Positions 41,959 through 51,784 of a stretch of 64,000 nucleotides of DNA are shown piece by piece; position 1 is the first letter of the stretch; each line of letters opens with the position of its first letter. The position numbers were made by a program, and so were the translations under genes. Source of the stretch: Tepidisphaeraceae bacterium (GTDB taxonomy: Bacteria; Planctomycetota; Phycisphaerae; Tepidisphaerales; Tepidisphaeraceae); contig DASYHQ010000056.1 in NCBI GenBank assembly GCA_035998445.1, forward strand, positions 1 through 64,000, written 5' to 3'. The notes beneath the pieces were generated by a model. It was not told the origin of the DNA. It saw only the letters and a list, made by a program, of their open reading frames with translations, and did no database searches.

Positions 41959-43164
41959 CTACCCGAGGGTCTTCAACCACGCTTCGATGCGGTCGATGCC
42001 CTTGTCGATGTTCTCCATGCTGGTCGCGAAGCTCAGGCGGACGTGCGTCTCGAAGCCGCTGTCGTTGCCGGGAACGACGGCGACGTGGGCCTGCTCCAGC
42101 AGCGCCGCGCTGAAGCTGACGGCGTCGGTGATCTCGGCGTTGCCCGCCTTCTTACCGAAGTAGGCCGAGACGTTCGGAAAGCAGTAGAACGCCCCTTGCG
42201 GCCGCACGCAGGTGACGTTGGGCAGCTTGCTTAAGCGCTCCCACATGTGCCGGCCACGCTTCTCGAACTGCACGCGCATCTGCTCGACGCTTTCAGCGGC
42301 CCGGGGGTCGGTGAGCGCCAGGGCGGCGGGCATCTGCGTGAAGCTGGTGATGTGGCTGGTCATCTGGCTTTGCAGCTTGTTGATCGCGTCGATGATCGGC
42401 TTCGGTCCGCCGATATAGCCGATGCGCCAGCCGGTCATCGCAAAGCTCTTGCTGTGGCAGTTGAAGGTCAGCGTCTGGTCGAGCAGGCGATCGTCCAACG
42501 CGGCAAAACTGACGAATTTCAAGCCGTCGTAGACCAGCTTTTCGTAAATTTCGTCTGAAAAGACGACGACGTTCGGGTGCTTCACCATCACGTCGGCCAG
42601 CGCCTTCAGTTCGTCGGGCGTGTAGGCATGACCGGCCGGATTACTAGGGGAATTGATCACGACCACCTTCGTCCGCGGCCCGATCGCGCGCTCCAGTTGC
42701 TGCGGTGTGATCTTGAAACCGTTCGCCTCCTCGCCGCGCACGACCTTCGGTGTGCCACCGGCCAGCTTCACCTGTTCGGGATAGCTGACCCAGAACGGCG
42801 ACAGGATGACGACCTCGTCGCCGGGGTTCAGGATCGCCATGAACGCCATGTACAGGCAGTGCTTGCCCCCGGCACCCACGGTCACGTTCTCGGGCTTGTA
42901 CGGCAGCCCGTTCTCCTTCTGGAACTTGTCGGCAATCGCGGACTTCAGTTCGGGGAACGAGGGGGTCGGCGTGTACTTGGTCTGTCCCTTATCCAGCGCG
43001 GCCTTGGCGGCCTCCTTGATGAACGCGGGCGTGTCGAAGTCCGGCTCGCCGGCACCGAACCCGACGACGTCCACCCCCGCTTTCTTCAACGCGTTCGCCT
43101 TGGCGGTGACGGCCAGGGTGATCGATTCGGACACCAGCTTCATACGCTCTGCAAGGGCAACCAT
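41959..43164 (-). CDS. Class I pyridoxal-phosphate aminotransferase, aspartate aminotransferase-like
   Basis: 401 residues from MVALAERMKLVSESITLAVT. Fold type I: the substrate loop VVGFGAGEPDFDTPAFIKEA, the PLP-phosphate region VTVGAGGKHCLYMAFMAILN, VVVINSPSNPAGHAYT, DEIYEKLVYDG, and the Schiff-base lysine in CHSKSFAMTGWRIGYIGGPK (about residue 237). The C-terminal carboxylate-binding arginine is in ETHVRLSFATSMENI. Closest in style to subgroup I-gamma aspartate/prephenate aminotransferases, which exchange amino groups between aspartate and 2-oxoglutarate. A TTG four codons upstream is a possible alternative start. Confidence 0.92.
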   Translation of the reverse strand: MVALAERMKLVSESITLAVTAKANALKKAGVDVVGFGAGEPDFDTPAFIKEAAKAALDKGQTKYTPTPSFPELKSAIADKFQKENGLPYKPENVTVGAGGKHCLYMAFMAILNPGDEVVILSPFWVSYPEQVKLAGGTPKVVRGEEANGFKITPQQLERAIGPRTKVVVINSPSNPAGHAYTPDELKALADVMVKHPNVVVFSDEIYEKLVYDGLKFVSFAALDDRLLDQTLTFNCHSKSFAMTGWRIGYIGGPKPIIDAINKLQSQMTSHITSFTQMPAALALTDPRAAESVEQMRVQFEKRGRHMWERLSKLPNVTCVRPQGAFYCFPNVSAYFGKKAGNAEITDAVSFSAALLEQAHVAVVPGNDSGFETHVRLSFATSMENIDKGIDRIEAWLKTLG

Positions 43165-43275
43165 TTGAGGCTCCAATGTTGGGAAATCAGCGGCGGGAAA
43201 CGGTATCGGGGGGGCGGGAAGAAGGCAAATGACCAGGCCCGGTAGTATGTCCGTTTGAATTGAGACGGGTCTTTA

Positions 43276-43432
43276 CCCCCTCTCCCGGTACACCGGGGGA
43301 GGGCTGGGGAGGGGGCCTGTTCTCTTCTCTTACCATGACACGTGCGACGGCGCAGCCCTCTGACCGTTTGGGATTTGGAGCTTGGTCATTTGTTGGTCAT
43401 TGGGCTTGGGATTTTGCATTCCGATCCTTCCA
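43276..43432. repeat. Intergenic repeats before the PLD-like gene
   Basis: CCCCTCTCCCGGTACACCGG hairpin (43276) and GGTCATTTGTTGGTCATTGG units (43383-43407), as at 6531 and 6660. No gene between the divergent starts. Confidence 0.55.
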
Positions 43433-43452
43433 ATCCAGCCGATACCACCCCA

Positions 43453-44022
43453 ATGCCCCTGCGCCTCTCACTGAGCCCGGAAACCGTCGCCGGTCAGGCG
43501 GAACTGATCTTCGATGGTGACCACCTCCAACGGGTCGTGCTGGAGGGGATCTTGACCGCGAAGGTCAGCCTGGCGATCGCGACGGCGGACTTCAAGGCGA
43601 TGCTGATCCCGCGGCCGCGCGAACGGCGGGCGAAGTCGATCGTGCAGCACCTGCGCGCCCTGGCCGACCGTGGCGTCGAGATCCGCCTGCTGCATGCCGG
43701 CACGCCATCGTCGGCGGCGCTGCGCGAGCTGAAGGTCGCGCTGCCGCACAACCTCACGATCCGCCGCTGCCCGCGCCTGCACGCCAAGACGGTCGTCGTC
43801 GACTGCAGCGCGATGTACCTCGGCAGCGCCAACCTCACCGGCGCCGGCCTAGGCGCCAAGGCCGACGGCCGACGCAACTTCGAGTGGGGCGTGTGGACGA
43901 GAAGCGGGTCGATGATCGACGCCGTGCTGGCGCAGTTCGACGCGTTGTGGGAAGGCCACCACTGCGAAACCTGCAAGCGCCGCGACGTCTGCCCCGTGCC
44001 GCTGGAAGAGCCGGATCTGTAG
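43453..44022 (+). CDS. PLD-like domain protein, single HxK motif
   Basis: 189 residues from MPLRLSLSPETVAGQAELIF. One phospholipase D-type half-site is visible: RLHAKTVVVDCSAMYLGSAN, LTGAGL (HxK with downstream G-S-x-N). Ahead of it are ILTAKVSLAIATADFKAMLI and LADRGVEIRLLHAG. A single motif means it must dimerise to form an active site, as in Nuc-type nucleases. The C-terminus has CETCKRRDVCP, with four cysteines in a possible zinc or Fe-S knuckle that is unusual for this family. No signal peptide, so a cytoplasmic nuclease is likelier than a lipase. Confidence 0.8.
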   Translation: MPLRLSLSPETVAGQAELIFDGDHLQRVVLEGILTAKVSLAIATADFKAMLIPRPRERRAKSIVQHLRALADRGVEIRLLHAGTPSSAALRELKVALPHNLTIRRCPRLHAKTVVVDCSAMYLGSANLTGAGLGAKADGRRNFEWGVWTRSGSMIDAVLAQFDALWEGHHCETCKRRDVCPVPLEEPDL

Positions 44023-44049
44023 GACCTGCGAGTAGTCTCGCGTTGCAGT

Positions 44050-44645
44050 TCTTCTGTAGGACAGGCATTCCTGCCTGTCTTTCCCTCGTCTTCCTCTCTC
44101 CCCGTATTCCTACTTCTGTGGCACAGGCATTCTTGCCTGTGTCTCCCCCTGTCTTCTGTCTTGGGCGGGACGGACATTCCTGTCTGACTCTCTTTGCGTT
44201 GCGCTCCCCTAAAGAAAACGTAAGAGACGCGAAGTCTCGAAGGCACGAAGGAAGCGCGAAGGAAACCGCAACCCGATGCCCTGGCGGCGGTTTGGGCAAG
44301 CGAAAACGCGAACTTGTGCACCATTGTGCACCATTCTGCACCATCGGGTGATGGGAATGGGGTCTGGCCACGTCCTCGGCACGTCTATTCATATGTCAAA
44401 GAGCACACTATCCATCTCTACGCCCGCGCTGCGCGATTAAGTCGAGTTTGGCGCAACGCCCTCTGTTTTCTTCGTGTCTATCTTTGCGTCTTCGTGCCTT
44501 TGTGGCTCCCCATATTGGGTCGTGGCTCCGCCGCGTGGCAGGCAAGAATGTCCGCGCCACCAAAGACAGAAAATAGGCAGAGAGAATACGGAGGGATAGG
44601 AAGACGGGGGGAGAGACAGGCAGGAATGCCTGTCCTACAGAAGAT
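44050..44645. repeat. REP cluster between convergent genes, no gene
   Basis: Contains TTCTGTAGGACAGGCATTCC (44050), TTCTGTGGCACAGGCATTCT (44112), GGGACGGACATTCCTGTCTG (44167), GAAGGCACGAAGGAAGCGCG-type units (44240), three direct copies of TGCACCATT (44315-44344), a CTTCGTGCCTTTGTGGCTCC unit (44491) and GACAGGCAGGAATGCCTGTC (44615), the inverse of the first REP. Confidence 0.6.
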
Positions 44646-44747
44646 TGGAGAACGTGTGGAGTGGAAAAGCTGATACCGCTCCACCGTTATTATACGGTAG
44701 AGGGGACTGGACGCGTGCGCCGAACAAATCGTAGCAATGTTAGAAAG

Positions 44748-44782
44748 AACGACGGCCCTCCCGTTGTGGGAGGGCCGTCGTT
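44748..44782 (-). terminator. Hairpin terminator of the 44829 lipoprotein gene
   Basis: AACGACGGCCCTCCC (44748-44762) pairs perfectly with GGGAGGGCCGTCGTT (44768-44782) around a 5-nt loop. It is followed on the minus strand by CTTTCTAAC. A very stable 15-bp stem without a long T-run. Confidence 0.7.
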
Positions 44783-44828
44783 TGTCGGTGTTCGTTCGCG
44801 GGTACGCGTGTCGCACCCTTAGCGAAGC

Positions 44829-45404
44829 TTACATTCCCGGAGCCGTCACGCCGCCACCGGCCTTGGCGGTGTTGTACATGGTCTTCAGCTGCTGATAGCG
44901 GGGCTTCAGGGCCTCAGGCATCTGGGCCTGCATGCCCTCCAGCTTGGCCATGGCTTGGTCGGCCATTTCCATCTTGTTTTCACGAACATACTGCGTGGCC
45001 TGCGTGATGAGGGTCTCGGCCTCGTTCTGCGCGCTGGCGGCGGTGCCGGTGACGCCCGTGGAGTCGGCGGGGCTGTCGGCGGCGGCGTCCTTGGCTTCGC
45101 TGCCGGCGTTACGCACCTCGGTGCCGGCGTTGATGATCGCCTGACCAGCACGGTCGGCGGCATTGCCCGCGGCATCGACGGCGCCCGACGCCGTGTTCGC
45201 CGCGCCCTCGCCGGCATTCTCCACCGCATTTCCGGTCGCGTTGGCGGCGTTGTTCATGTCATTGGTGGTGTTCTCGGCCGCAGGCGCCGGTGCAGGCGTG
45301 GTCGGCGTCGCGGGAGTTACCGTATCGGTGGTCTCCGATCGATCACAGCCAACAATAGCGGCCAACGACAACGCTGCGGCAACGGCAAGATAATTCTGAC
45401 GCAT
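44829..45404 (-). CDS. Lipoprotein with Ala/Asn-rich helical linker
   Basis: 191 residues from MRQNYLAVAAALSLAAIVGC, with the lipobox AAIVGC (Cys20). A Thr/Pro/Ala tether (residues 25-50) leads to an Ala/Asn/Gly repeat-like stretch, for example NAANATGNAVENAGEGAANT, with period near 11, as in amphipathic LEA-like helices. The C-terminal helix pair (NEAETLITQATQYVRENKME, MADQAMAKLEGMQAQMPEAL) resembles small helical-hairpin domains. Probably an envelope protein with an elongated helical spacer. No family call. The ATG at 45404 is right behind AGGACC. Confidence 0.7.
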   Translation of the reverse strand: MRQNYLAVAAALSLAAIVGCDRSETTDTVTPATPTTPAPAPAAENTTNDMNNAANATGNAVENAGEGAANTASGAVDAAGNAADRAGQAIINAGTEVRNAGSEAKDAAADSPADSTGVTGTAASAQNEAETLITQATQYVRENKMEMADQAMAKLEGMQAQMPEALKPRYQQLKTMYNTAKAGGGVTAPGM

Positions 45405-45529
45405 AAGGTCCTCCAAGGGAGTTTGAGGGTTTCGTTCGTCCTGTTCCCAATAGGCTATGTCGCTCGGGCAGATCTGGGCAACGGGAAATCCCGTAAATTG
45501 CGGAAATGGAGTCCTGGCAGCGGACACAT

Positions 45530-46145
45530 GTAGGATTCGCCGCGGAGACCGTGAAATACGCGGAGACAGAGGAGAAGGCGGAGATCTTGCCTCCCTGTCG
45601 AGGCACAGGCATTGAGCGGCTCTGTTGAAAAGAGGGTTGAACGCCAAGACGCCAAGGACGCCAAGCGAAGAAGCGCGAAGAGAATCCTCTTCTCTCTTCT
45701 TTCCTACCTTGGCGTTCTTAGCGTCTTGGCGTTCAACGACGAATGTTTTCCACAGAGCGCGTTGAGCCCATCATGCTGAGAGATTTCTCATTTCATCTGT
45801 AGCGGGCGCAGGAAACGTTGTTTTCCCGAAGAGAGCGGTAGCGACCTGACCCATCTCGACAGGACGAGCACTTATCCTCATGCCGATCCCTCAGGTCGCT
45901 ACCGCTCCCGTTCGGGATGACAGTGCCTTGATCCCCGACGAATGAAGTGAAAGTGCTCTGGGTGCGGGTGATTTCGTTCTTCCCGAGTCGACAGCCGCTC
46001 AAAATCACCCTCACCTAGCCTCTCCCGAAGCATGCGGGAGAGGGACCGGAGCGGTGTCGCCCAACGGCTGGACGTCGAAGCGCCTCCACCTTCTCCACCC
46101 CTCTCCGCGTCCTCCGCATCTCCGCGGTTCGTGTTCTCCCAACCC
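45530..46145. repeat. Repeat-filled intergenic region, no gene
   Basis: CGCGGAGACAGAGGAGAAGG units (45557), GCCAAGACGCCAAGGACGCC (45644) with its inverse GGCGTTCTTAGCGTCTTGGC (45712), a degenerate family G palindrome (45833-45922, CGACCTGA.CCATCTC / GATCCCTCAGGTCGCTACCG), and a TCACCCTCACCTAGCCTCTC hairpin (46003). Frames are repeat translations. Confidence 0.6.
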
Positions 46146-46177
46146 CGGTGGACGATCGGCGTGCCTGCGCAACAGAA

Positions 46178-48568
46178 CTAGTCACTGACCGGCGTGGGGC
46201 GCAGGTGCTGATGGATGGTTTCCACCAGCTTCGCGGGATCGAGCGGCTTGGTGAGAAAGTCGGAACAACCGGCCGCCAGGCAGGCGGCGCGGTCGGAATC
46301 GCGGGCGTGGGCGGTGAGCGCGATGATCGCCGTGCGCACGCCGGCGGCGCGCAGTTGCGCGGTGGCTTGGTAGCCGTCAACGCCGGGCATCTGCATGTCC
46401 ATCAGCACGAGGTCGAACGGTTCGACCGACGCCGCGGCGGCGTTGAACGCGTCGATCGCAGCAGCGCCGTCCCCCACCGCCGTCACCGTGGCGCCGAGCC
46501 GCTGGAGGATCATCTTGAACATCAACTGGTTGGCCGGCACGTCCTCGGCCAGCAGGAGGCGCAGGCCCTTCAGGTCTTGCTGTACCTGCGGCGCGGCCGT
46601 CGCGCAGGGCATGGGATCGGTCATCATCGCCACGCCGTTCAGTGAACCGGGATCGATCGTGACGCTGAAGGTCGATCCCCGGCCGGCCTCGCTGGTAACG
46701 GTGATGTCACCCCCGAGCATGCGCGCCAGTCGCTGCGAGATCGCCAGCCCCAGCCCGGTGCCCTCGTAGCGGCGCGACGGCGAGGTATCGACCTGCCCGA
46801 ACCGCTGGAACAGGCCATCGATCTGCACGGGCGTCATGCCGATGCCGGTGTCGGTCACGTCAAACCGCAACTGCGAAGGTAGTGACGACGGCGCGTCCTC
46901 ACCGTCATTGGACGACTGCCCGGCGGGCGACTGCACAGTGGGCGACGGCTCTGTGGGCGGTGTTGCGGCAGGTGACGATGTGAGGCGCACGCGCAGCGTG
47001 ATGCCGCCAACCTCGGTGAACTTGATCGCGTTGCCGACCAGGTTGATCAGGATCTGCCGCAGGCGCATCGGGTCGGACTGGATGAACCGGGGCACGGGCG
47101 CGTCGCACGCGACCGTGAGCGACAGCCCCTTCTCGGCCGCGCGCGGGTGCAGTTCGGAGACGACCTCGTCCAGCGTGCGGGCGACGTCGACGTCGCCCAT
47201 GCGGATCGTCAGCCGGCCGGCCTCGATGCTGGCCAGGTCCAGCACCTCGTTGATGATCGACAGCAGGTGCCGCGCGCTGCGATGGATGACGCCGAGGTGC
47301 TGCTGCCGTTTGCTTGCCGGCAGTTCGGGGTCGGACAGCACGTCGGCGTAGCCGAGGATGGTCGTCAGCGGCGTGCGCAGCTCGTGGGACATATTGGCCA
47401 GGAACTCGTCCTTGGCGCGGCTGTGGGCGTAGGCGGTCTCGCGGGCGGCGCGCAGTTCGGTGTTGCTCTTGCGCAGCTGCTGCGTGCGCTGCGCAACGCG
47501 GTCCTCGATCGTGCGGTAGGCCTTCTGCAGGTTGGCGGCCATGCGGTTAAACGCGCTGGCGAGCGTGCCGATCTCGTCGCGGCGCCCCTCGGCGACGGGG
47601 ACGTCCCAGCGGCCCTCGGCGAGCGCTACGGCGGCGTTGGCGATGTTCAGCACCGGGCGCGTCACCCGCGTCGCCAGCACCCAGGTGAGCGCCGCCACCG
47701 TCGCGCTGGCCAGCACCGCCGCGATCAGCCCGAACATGCGGATGCGGTTGCCCGCCGCCAGCACCTCGTCCTCGCGCTGCATGCTGACCACGCCCCACCC
47801 GTTGCTCGCGCGGGCCGCCTGCGACAGCCATCGCACGCCCTGCGAATCGGTAAAGGCCAGCGCGCCGTCGCGCTGCGTTTCCAGCATGGCGGCAACGGGT
47901 GGAAACTCGGCGTAGTCGGTCAGTTGGTCCTGCGGCGCCAGTTGCGGGTGCGCGACCAGCAGGCCTTGGTCGTCGACGACGAACGAGTACCCGGTCTCGC
48001 CGACCGTCGCCGTCCCCACCTGCTGGCCGAGGCGCTCGAGCGACACGCCGATCACCGCAACGCCGACCACCTGCCCCTGGGCGTTGCGGATCGGCGCGGC
48101 GAGCGTCATGCCTGGCAGATCGGTCGTGCGGCTGATCACCGCCTGGCGCGTCACCCGGTTGCCCTCGGCGGCGCCGCGGAACCAGGCGCGGTCGTGGTAG
48201 TTGCGCGGCGACAGGTCGTCGGCGCGCACGAAGTCGCGCCCGTTCAGGTCGACGATCGCGATCAGGTAGAACCAGCTGTAGACCCGCTTCACGCGCAACA
48301 GCACCGACCGCTGCTGCTCGGGGTCCATCGTCATGATGGCCGGGTTGGACGCCAGCATCTGCAGCACGCTGATGGTCGCCTCGTCCCACATCTCCACGTT
48401 TTCCGACAATCGCTGGGCCACCTGGGCCAGTTCGGCGTGGGCCTTGTCGCGCAGCGTGCGACCGGCGAGCCAGCTCGGTACCAGGATGCCCGCCGCCATC
48501 ACCGGCACCGTCGCCAGCAGGATGAGCGCCACAAGGCGGGACCGAAGGCTGATGGGCGTGAACGTCAT
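46178..48568 (-). CDS. Hybrid sensor histidine kinase with extracytoplasmic dCache-like sensor
   Basis: 796 residues. A first membrane helix at 10-32 ([20 protein letters not shown]) is followed by a periplasmic dCache-like sensor (about 35-275: [51 protein letters not shown]). Next come a second helix near 285-305, HAMP (310-362), HisKA with the phospho-histidine in [20 protein letters not shown] (about 393), HATPase_c with [23 protein letters not shown] and GTGLGLAIS, and a C-terminal receiver with acceptor Asp near 719 ([14 protein letters not shown]). A Pro/Ser insert ([19 protein letters not shown]) interrupts the ATPase lid. No partner regulator is adjacent. Confidence 0.93.
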   Translation of the reverse strand: MTFTPISLRSRLVALILLATVPVMAAGILVPSWLAGRTLRDKAHAELAQVAQRLSENVEMWDEATISVLQMLASNPAIMTMDPEQQRSVLLRVKRVYSWFYLIAIVDLNGRDFVRADDLSPRNYHDRAWFRGAAEGNRVTRQAVISRTTDLPGMTLAAPIRNAQGQVVGVAVIGVSLERLGQQVGTATVGETGYSFVVDDQGLLVAHPQLAPQDQLTDYAEFPPVAAMLETQRDGALAFTDSQGVRWLSQAARASNGWGVVSMQREDEVLAAGNRIRMFGLIAAVLASATVAALTWVLATRVTRPVLNIANAAVALAEGRWDVPVAEGRRDEIGTLASAFNRMAANLQKAYRTIEDRVAQRTQQLRKSNTELRAARETAYAHSRAKDEFLANMSHELRTPLTTILGYADVLSDPELPASKRQQHLGVIHRSARHLLSIINEVLDLASIEAGRLTIRMGDVDVARTLDEVVSELHPRAAEKGLSLTVACDAPVPRFIQSDPMRLRQILINLVGNAIKFTEVGGITLRVRLTSSPAATPPTEPSPTVQSPAGQSSNDGEDAPSSLPSQLRFDVTDTGIGMTPVQIDGLFQRFGQVDTSPSRRYEGTGLGLAISQRLARMLGGDITVTSEAGRGSTFSVTIDPGSLNGVAMMTDPMPCATAAPQVQQDLKGLRLLLAEDVPANQLMFKMILQRLGATVTAVGDGAAAIDAFNAAAASVEPFDLVLMDMQMPGVDGYQATAQLRAAGVRTAIIALTAHARDSDRAACLAAGCSDFLTKPLDPAKLVETIHQHLRPTPVSD

Positions 48569-48659
48569 GATTGAAGGCCGTGGACGGTGCGGGGGTTACG
48601 GCGTCCCATTGTACATCGGATGAGCCGAATGCCGCAGGTGAATCGGCGGAGGTTAAATG

Positions 48660-48960
48660 CAGGATTGAACCGCGGAGGACGCGGAGATGGAGGGAGGAGA
48701 AAGATCGCAATTTGAACATCAATACGAGGCGCCCTGCTCTGGTCCCCTCTCCCGCGTACTCGCGGGGGAGGGTTAGGGAGGGGGCCGCTTTTGGACAGGT
48801 CCACGATCAGTCCCCCTCCCTAGCCCTCCCCCGGAGTACCGGGAGAGGGGACCGGAGGGCAACGCGTTTGCTCGAGCGTGCGTCGCGTACGGTGATTACC
48901 CCTCACTCCGCCTCTTCTCCCTCCATCTCCGCGTCCTCCGCGCCTCCGCGGTTATCCGAA
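48660..48960. repeat. Repeats between the sensor kinase and the UbiA-type gene
   Basis: ACCGCGGAGGACGCGGAGAT (48670) and its inverse CTCCATCTCCGCGTCCTCCG (48920), with GGTCCCCTCTCCCGCGTACT and CCCTCCCCCGGAGTACCGGG units between (48741-48855). The outer pair could fold the whole stretch. No gene. Confidence 0.6.
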
Positions 48961-49040
48961 CGTTGCGTCCAGAGGCCTTGGTCAATGGGCCTGCGTGCTC
49001 CGTTGGTCGTTGGCCGTCGCGCGGCTATCATCGGCGGCGC

Positions 49041-50036
49041 GTGTTGTCCCAACTGTCTCACAAGCTCTTGCCGTTGCTTCAGCTGACGCGCATGGCGTTG
49101 GTCTTCACCGCCATCGCGGACGCGGCCTGTTCGTTTCTGCTGTTGCATCGGTTTCACCTCGATACGCTGCCGTGGCGCGAGCTGGCGTGCGTGGTGGGGA
49201 TTTCGGTCGGGTTGTACGGGTTCGGGATGAGCCTGAACGACATCATCGACCGCCGGCGCGACGGCACGGTGGCGCCGCACCGGCCGCTACCGAGCAACCG
49301 CATGGGATTGACGACCGCCCACCTCGTGTGCGGCGGGCTCTTCACGCTGGCGATCGCGTCGGCGGCGGCGTACTCGCAGTTCACCGGGATCTGGCTCAGC
49401 CTGGGCCTGGCCATCTGGACCGGTCTGCTGATCTACTTCTACGACGTGGCCGGTAAGTATCTTGTTGCACCGGGGTTGCTGAGCCTTGGGTTGATCCGGT
49501 TCTTCCACTGCCTGATTCCGGCGCCGCAACTGCCGGTGTTGTGGCATCCGTTGCTGTTGCTGAACCACGTCGCGGTGCTGTCGGCGATCGCGTATCACTT
49601 GGAAGAAAAGCGGCCGGCCCTGACGCGGGCGCACTGGTGGACCGCGTTGGGCGGCCTTGCGGTGCTGAACGTCGCGGTGATCGCGCTCGTCGCCACCCGC
49701 CGGGCCGAGCGGTTTGGGAGCTGGATGGGGGCCTTGAACCTGACACCGGGGCTGCTCATACCCGCCGGCGCCGTGGTCGCGTTCGGTCTGCTGGCGGTTT
49801 GGACGGTTCGGCGTTGCGCGACGGGTCGTGAGGCGGGGCAGCAACTGATGCTGTACGGCCTGCTCTGGCTGATCGTCTACGACGCCGCGTTTACCGGCGC
49901 GTACGTCAGCTGGCAGGCCGCGATTGCGATCGCGCTGTTGCTGCCGGTGGCGTACCTGTCGGTGCAACTAATGCGCTGGTGGTCGGCCGTCGTCGCGATC
50001 AGCCAGCGTCCGGCGTACAAGCGGGCCGAAAGCTAG
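49041..50036 (+). CDS. UbiA-family prenyltransferase-like membrane protein
   Basis: 331 residues using a GTG start (LSQLSHKLLPLLQLTRMALV); an ATG at 49092 is an alternative. Eight to nine helices. The first aspartate-rich motif NDIIDRRRDGTVAPHRPLPS (residues about 66-85) is the UbiA prenyl-diphosphate site. The second is represented by YFYDVAGKYLVAPG (about 132) and retains one Asp only. UbiA enzymes attach isoprenoid chains to aromatic or chlorin acceptors. The weakened second motif leaves activity and substrate open. It stands alone, 155 bp before the PilT-type gene. Confidence 0.8.
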   Translation: MLSQLSHKLLPLLQLTRMALVFTAIADAACSFLLLHRFHLDTLPWRELACVVGISVGLYGFGMSLNDIIDRRRDGTVAPHRPLPSNRMGLTTAHLVCGGLFTLAIASAAAYSQFTGIWLSLGLAIWTGLLIYFYDVAGKYLVAPGLLSLGLIRFFHCLIPAPQLPVLWHPLLLLNHVAVLSAIAYHLEEKRPALTRAHWWTALGGLAVLNVAVIALVATRRAERFGSWMGALNLTPGLLIPAGAVVAFGLLAVWTVRRCATGREAGQQLMLYGLLWLIVYDAAFTGAYVSWQAAIAIALLLPVAYLSVQLMRWWSAVVAISQRPAYKRAES

Positions 50037-50191
50037 GGAAGTGGACTTTCGGCATGTTTGCTGAAGCCCATCCTGCCTGCGTACGGCGTGGGCAATCTCC
50101 GTCTCACTTGCCTACGATTAGTGTTGTGCGTCCGGCCCGCGCGCGGGTACGATGAACGCCCCGTTTTTCGCACCCTGAGGAGTAATCACCG

Positions 50192-51460
50192 ATGTCCACC
50201 GCCGCCTCCCCCACCGCCGGGTTGCCGACCAGCAGCGTAACGGCCCACCAGGGCAACGTCACCGATGCCGTCAGCGCACCGGCCAACCCCAGCAGTGGCA
50301 CGCAGCCGGCCGACGGCGCGTCGGCTGAGGGGTCGTCCACGATTCACGTTGAGGAACGCAAGCTCTCCCTGCACGACTTCCTGAAGACCGCCGTGAAGAT
50401 CGGCGGTTCGGATATCCACCTGCAGGCCAGCAGCGTCCCGATGATCCGCGTCGACGGCCACGCCAAGTTTTTGGACGTGCCCAAGCTCACCGACGAGGTC
50501 ATAACCGAGTACGTCGACCAGATCCTCAACGCGCAGGGCGAGCCCAAGGAGAAGCGCGACCTGCTGGAACACAAGGGCAGCGTCGACGTGGCCTACAGCT
50601 TGGGCATCGGCCAGCCTCGCTTCCGTACGAACATCTTCCACAGCCGCCAGCAGTACGCGATCGTCATGCGTCGCATCGTGACGAAGATCCCGAACTTCGA
50701 AGAGCTGAACCTGCCGCCGCAGATCGAGACGATGTCCGACTACCGCCGCGGCATCGTGATCGTGTCGGGCACGACCGGTTCGGGTAAGTCGACCTCGCTG
50801 GCGGCCGTCATCGGCAAGATCAACCGGACGCGCAACGAACGCATCATCACGGTTGAGGACCCGATCGAGTTCGAGCACCAGAACGCCAAGTCGCTGGTGA
50901 GCCAGGTGGAGGTGGGCCAGGATTCGGAAAGCTTCGATTACGCGCTCCGCGCCATGATGCGTCAGGACCCGGACGTGATCCTGATCGGTGAAATTCGCGA
51001 CAGCTTCTCGCTGACGACCGCCCTTCGCGCCGCCGACACGGGCCACTTGGTCTTCACGACGATCCACGCGACGAACGCCCCGATGACGATCGGCCGCATC
51101 AGCTCGCTGTTCATCCCCGAACAGCGCGAGCTGCAGCAGGAACAGCTGGCGATGAACCTGAACGCGGTGGTCTGTCAGCGCCTGGCCAAGCGGCGCGACG
51201 GCAAGGGCCGCGTGCCGGTGAACGAGATCATGATGGCCACGCCGCTCGTGCGCAAATACATCCTGGAAGGCGAGTTCGACAAGCTCAAGGGCTGCGTGGG
51301 CAACCGCGAGAGCGGCAGCCAGAGCTTCGACCAGCACCTGACCGAGCTGTTCCACAAGCAAATCATCGACGTCGGCGAAGCCACCCGCCTGGCCAGCAAC
51401 GTCGACGCGCTGAAGCTGGCCCTCCGCGGCATTAGCAACAGCGATACGCGCTTGCGATAG
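50192..51460 (+). CDS. Type IV pilus retraction ATPase, PilT/PilU family
   Basis: 422 residues. A disordered Ala/Ser/Pro N-terminal extension of about 55 residues precedes the PilT core, longer than in classical PilT. Core motifs: GGSDIHLQASSVPMIRVDGH, Walker A GTTGSGKSTSLAAVIGKI (about 192-209), the Asp box VEDPIEFEH, Walker B DPDVILIGEIRD (about 258-269) and the His box TTIHATNA. The protein is a cytoplasmic hexameric motor for pilus disassembly or, by kinship, secretion. The AIRNLIRE motif of PilT is not seen; the end reads QIIDVGEATRLASNVDALKL, closer to PilU. It could serve the prepilin-like proteins at 35408 and 38292, but no assembly genes are here. Confidence 0.9.
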   Translation: MSTAASPTAGLPTSSVTAHQGNVTDAVSAPANPSSGTQPADGASAEGSSTIHVEERKLSLHDFLKTAVKIGGSDIHLQASSVPMIRVDGHAKFLDVPKLTDEVITEYVDQILNAQGEPKEKRDLLEHKGSVDVAYSLGIGQPRFRTNIFHSRQQYAIVMRRIVTKIPNFEELNLPPQIETMSDYRRGIVIVSGTTGSGKSTSLAAVIGKINRTRNERIITVEDPIEFEHQNAKSLVSQVEVGQDSESFDYALRAMMRQDPDVILIGEIRDSFSLTTALRAADTGHLVFTTIHATNAPMTIGRISSLFIPEQRELQQEQLAMNLNAVVCQRLAKRRDGKGRVPVNEIMMATPLVRKYILEGEFDKLKGCVGNRESGSQSFDQHLTELFHKQIIDVGEATRLASNVDALKLALRGISNSDTRLR

Positions 51461-51500
51461 CTGCCTGGAGCGTGCTGCAATAGGCACGCGGGCTAACCGT

Positions 51501-51572
51501 AATGACAAGGGCCTCTGAACCGAAGGAAGCTTTCCCTTGAAAGCTTCTTGCGGTTCAGAGGCCCTTGTCATT
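51501..51572 (+). terminator. Long perfect hairpin after the PilT-type gene
   Basis: AATGACAAGGGCCTCTGAAC plus CG (51501-51522) pairs exactly with 51551-51572. Inside is a second stem, GAAGCTTTC / GAAAGCTTC (51525-51533, 51538-51546). There is no T-run, but position and stability suit transcript end formation. Confidence 0.65.
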
Positions 51573-51784
51573 GAAGGCGCGCAGAACGTCGATCTCACCT
51601 GGGTTTGCTGCCGAAGTATCACCGCCGAAGTCGTGAGCGCCGGTGCAGCAGCGTCATAACCCGCACATTTGAATTCGAAGGTACGCGCGCGCGACAGAAG
51701 ATATTTTAGGAACGGGTTTTATTGTTGAACCTGCTGGACAGCCGATGAAGATGGCTCAGCCCCCTTGCAGGAGAGACCTTCTCG

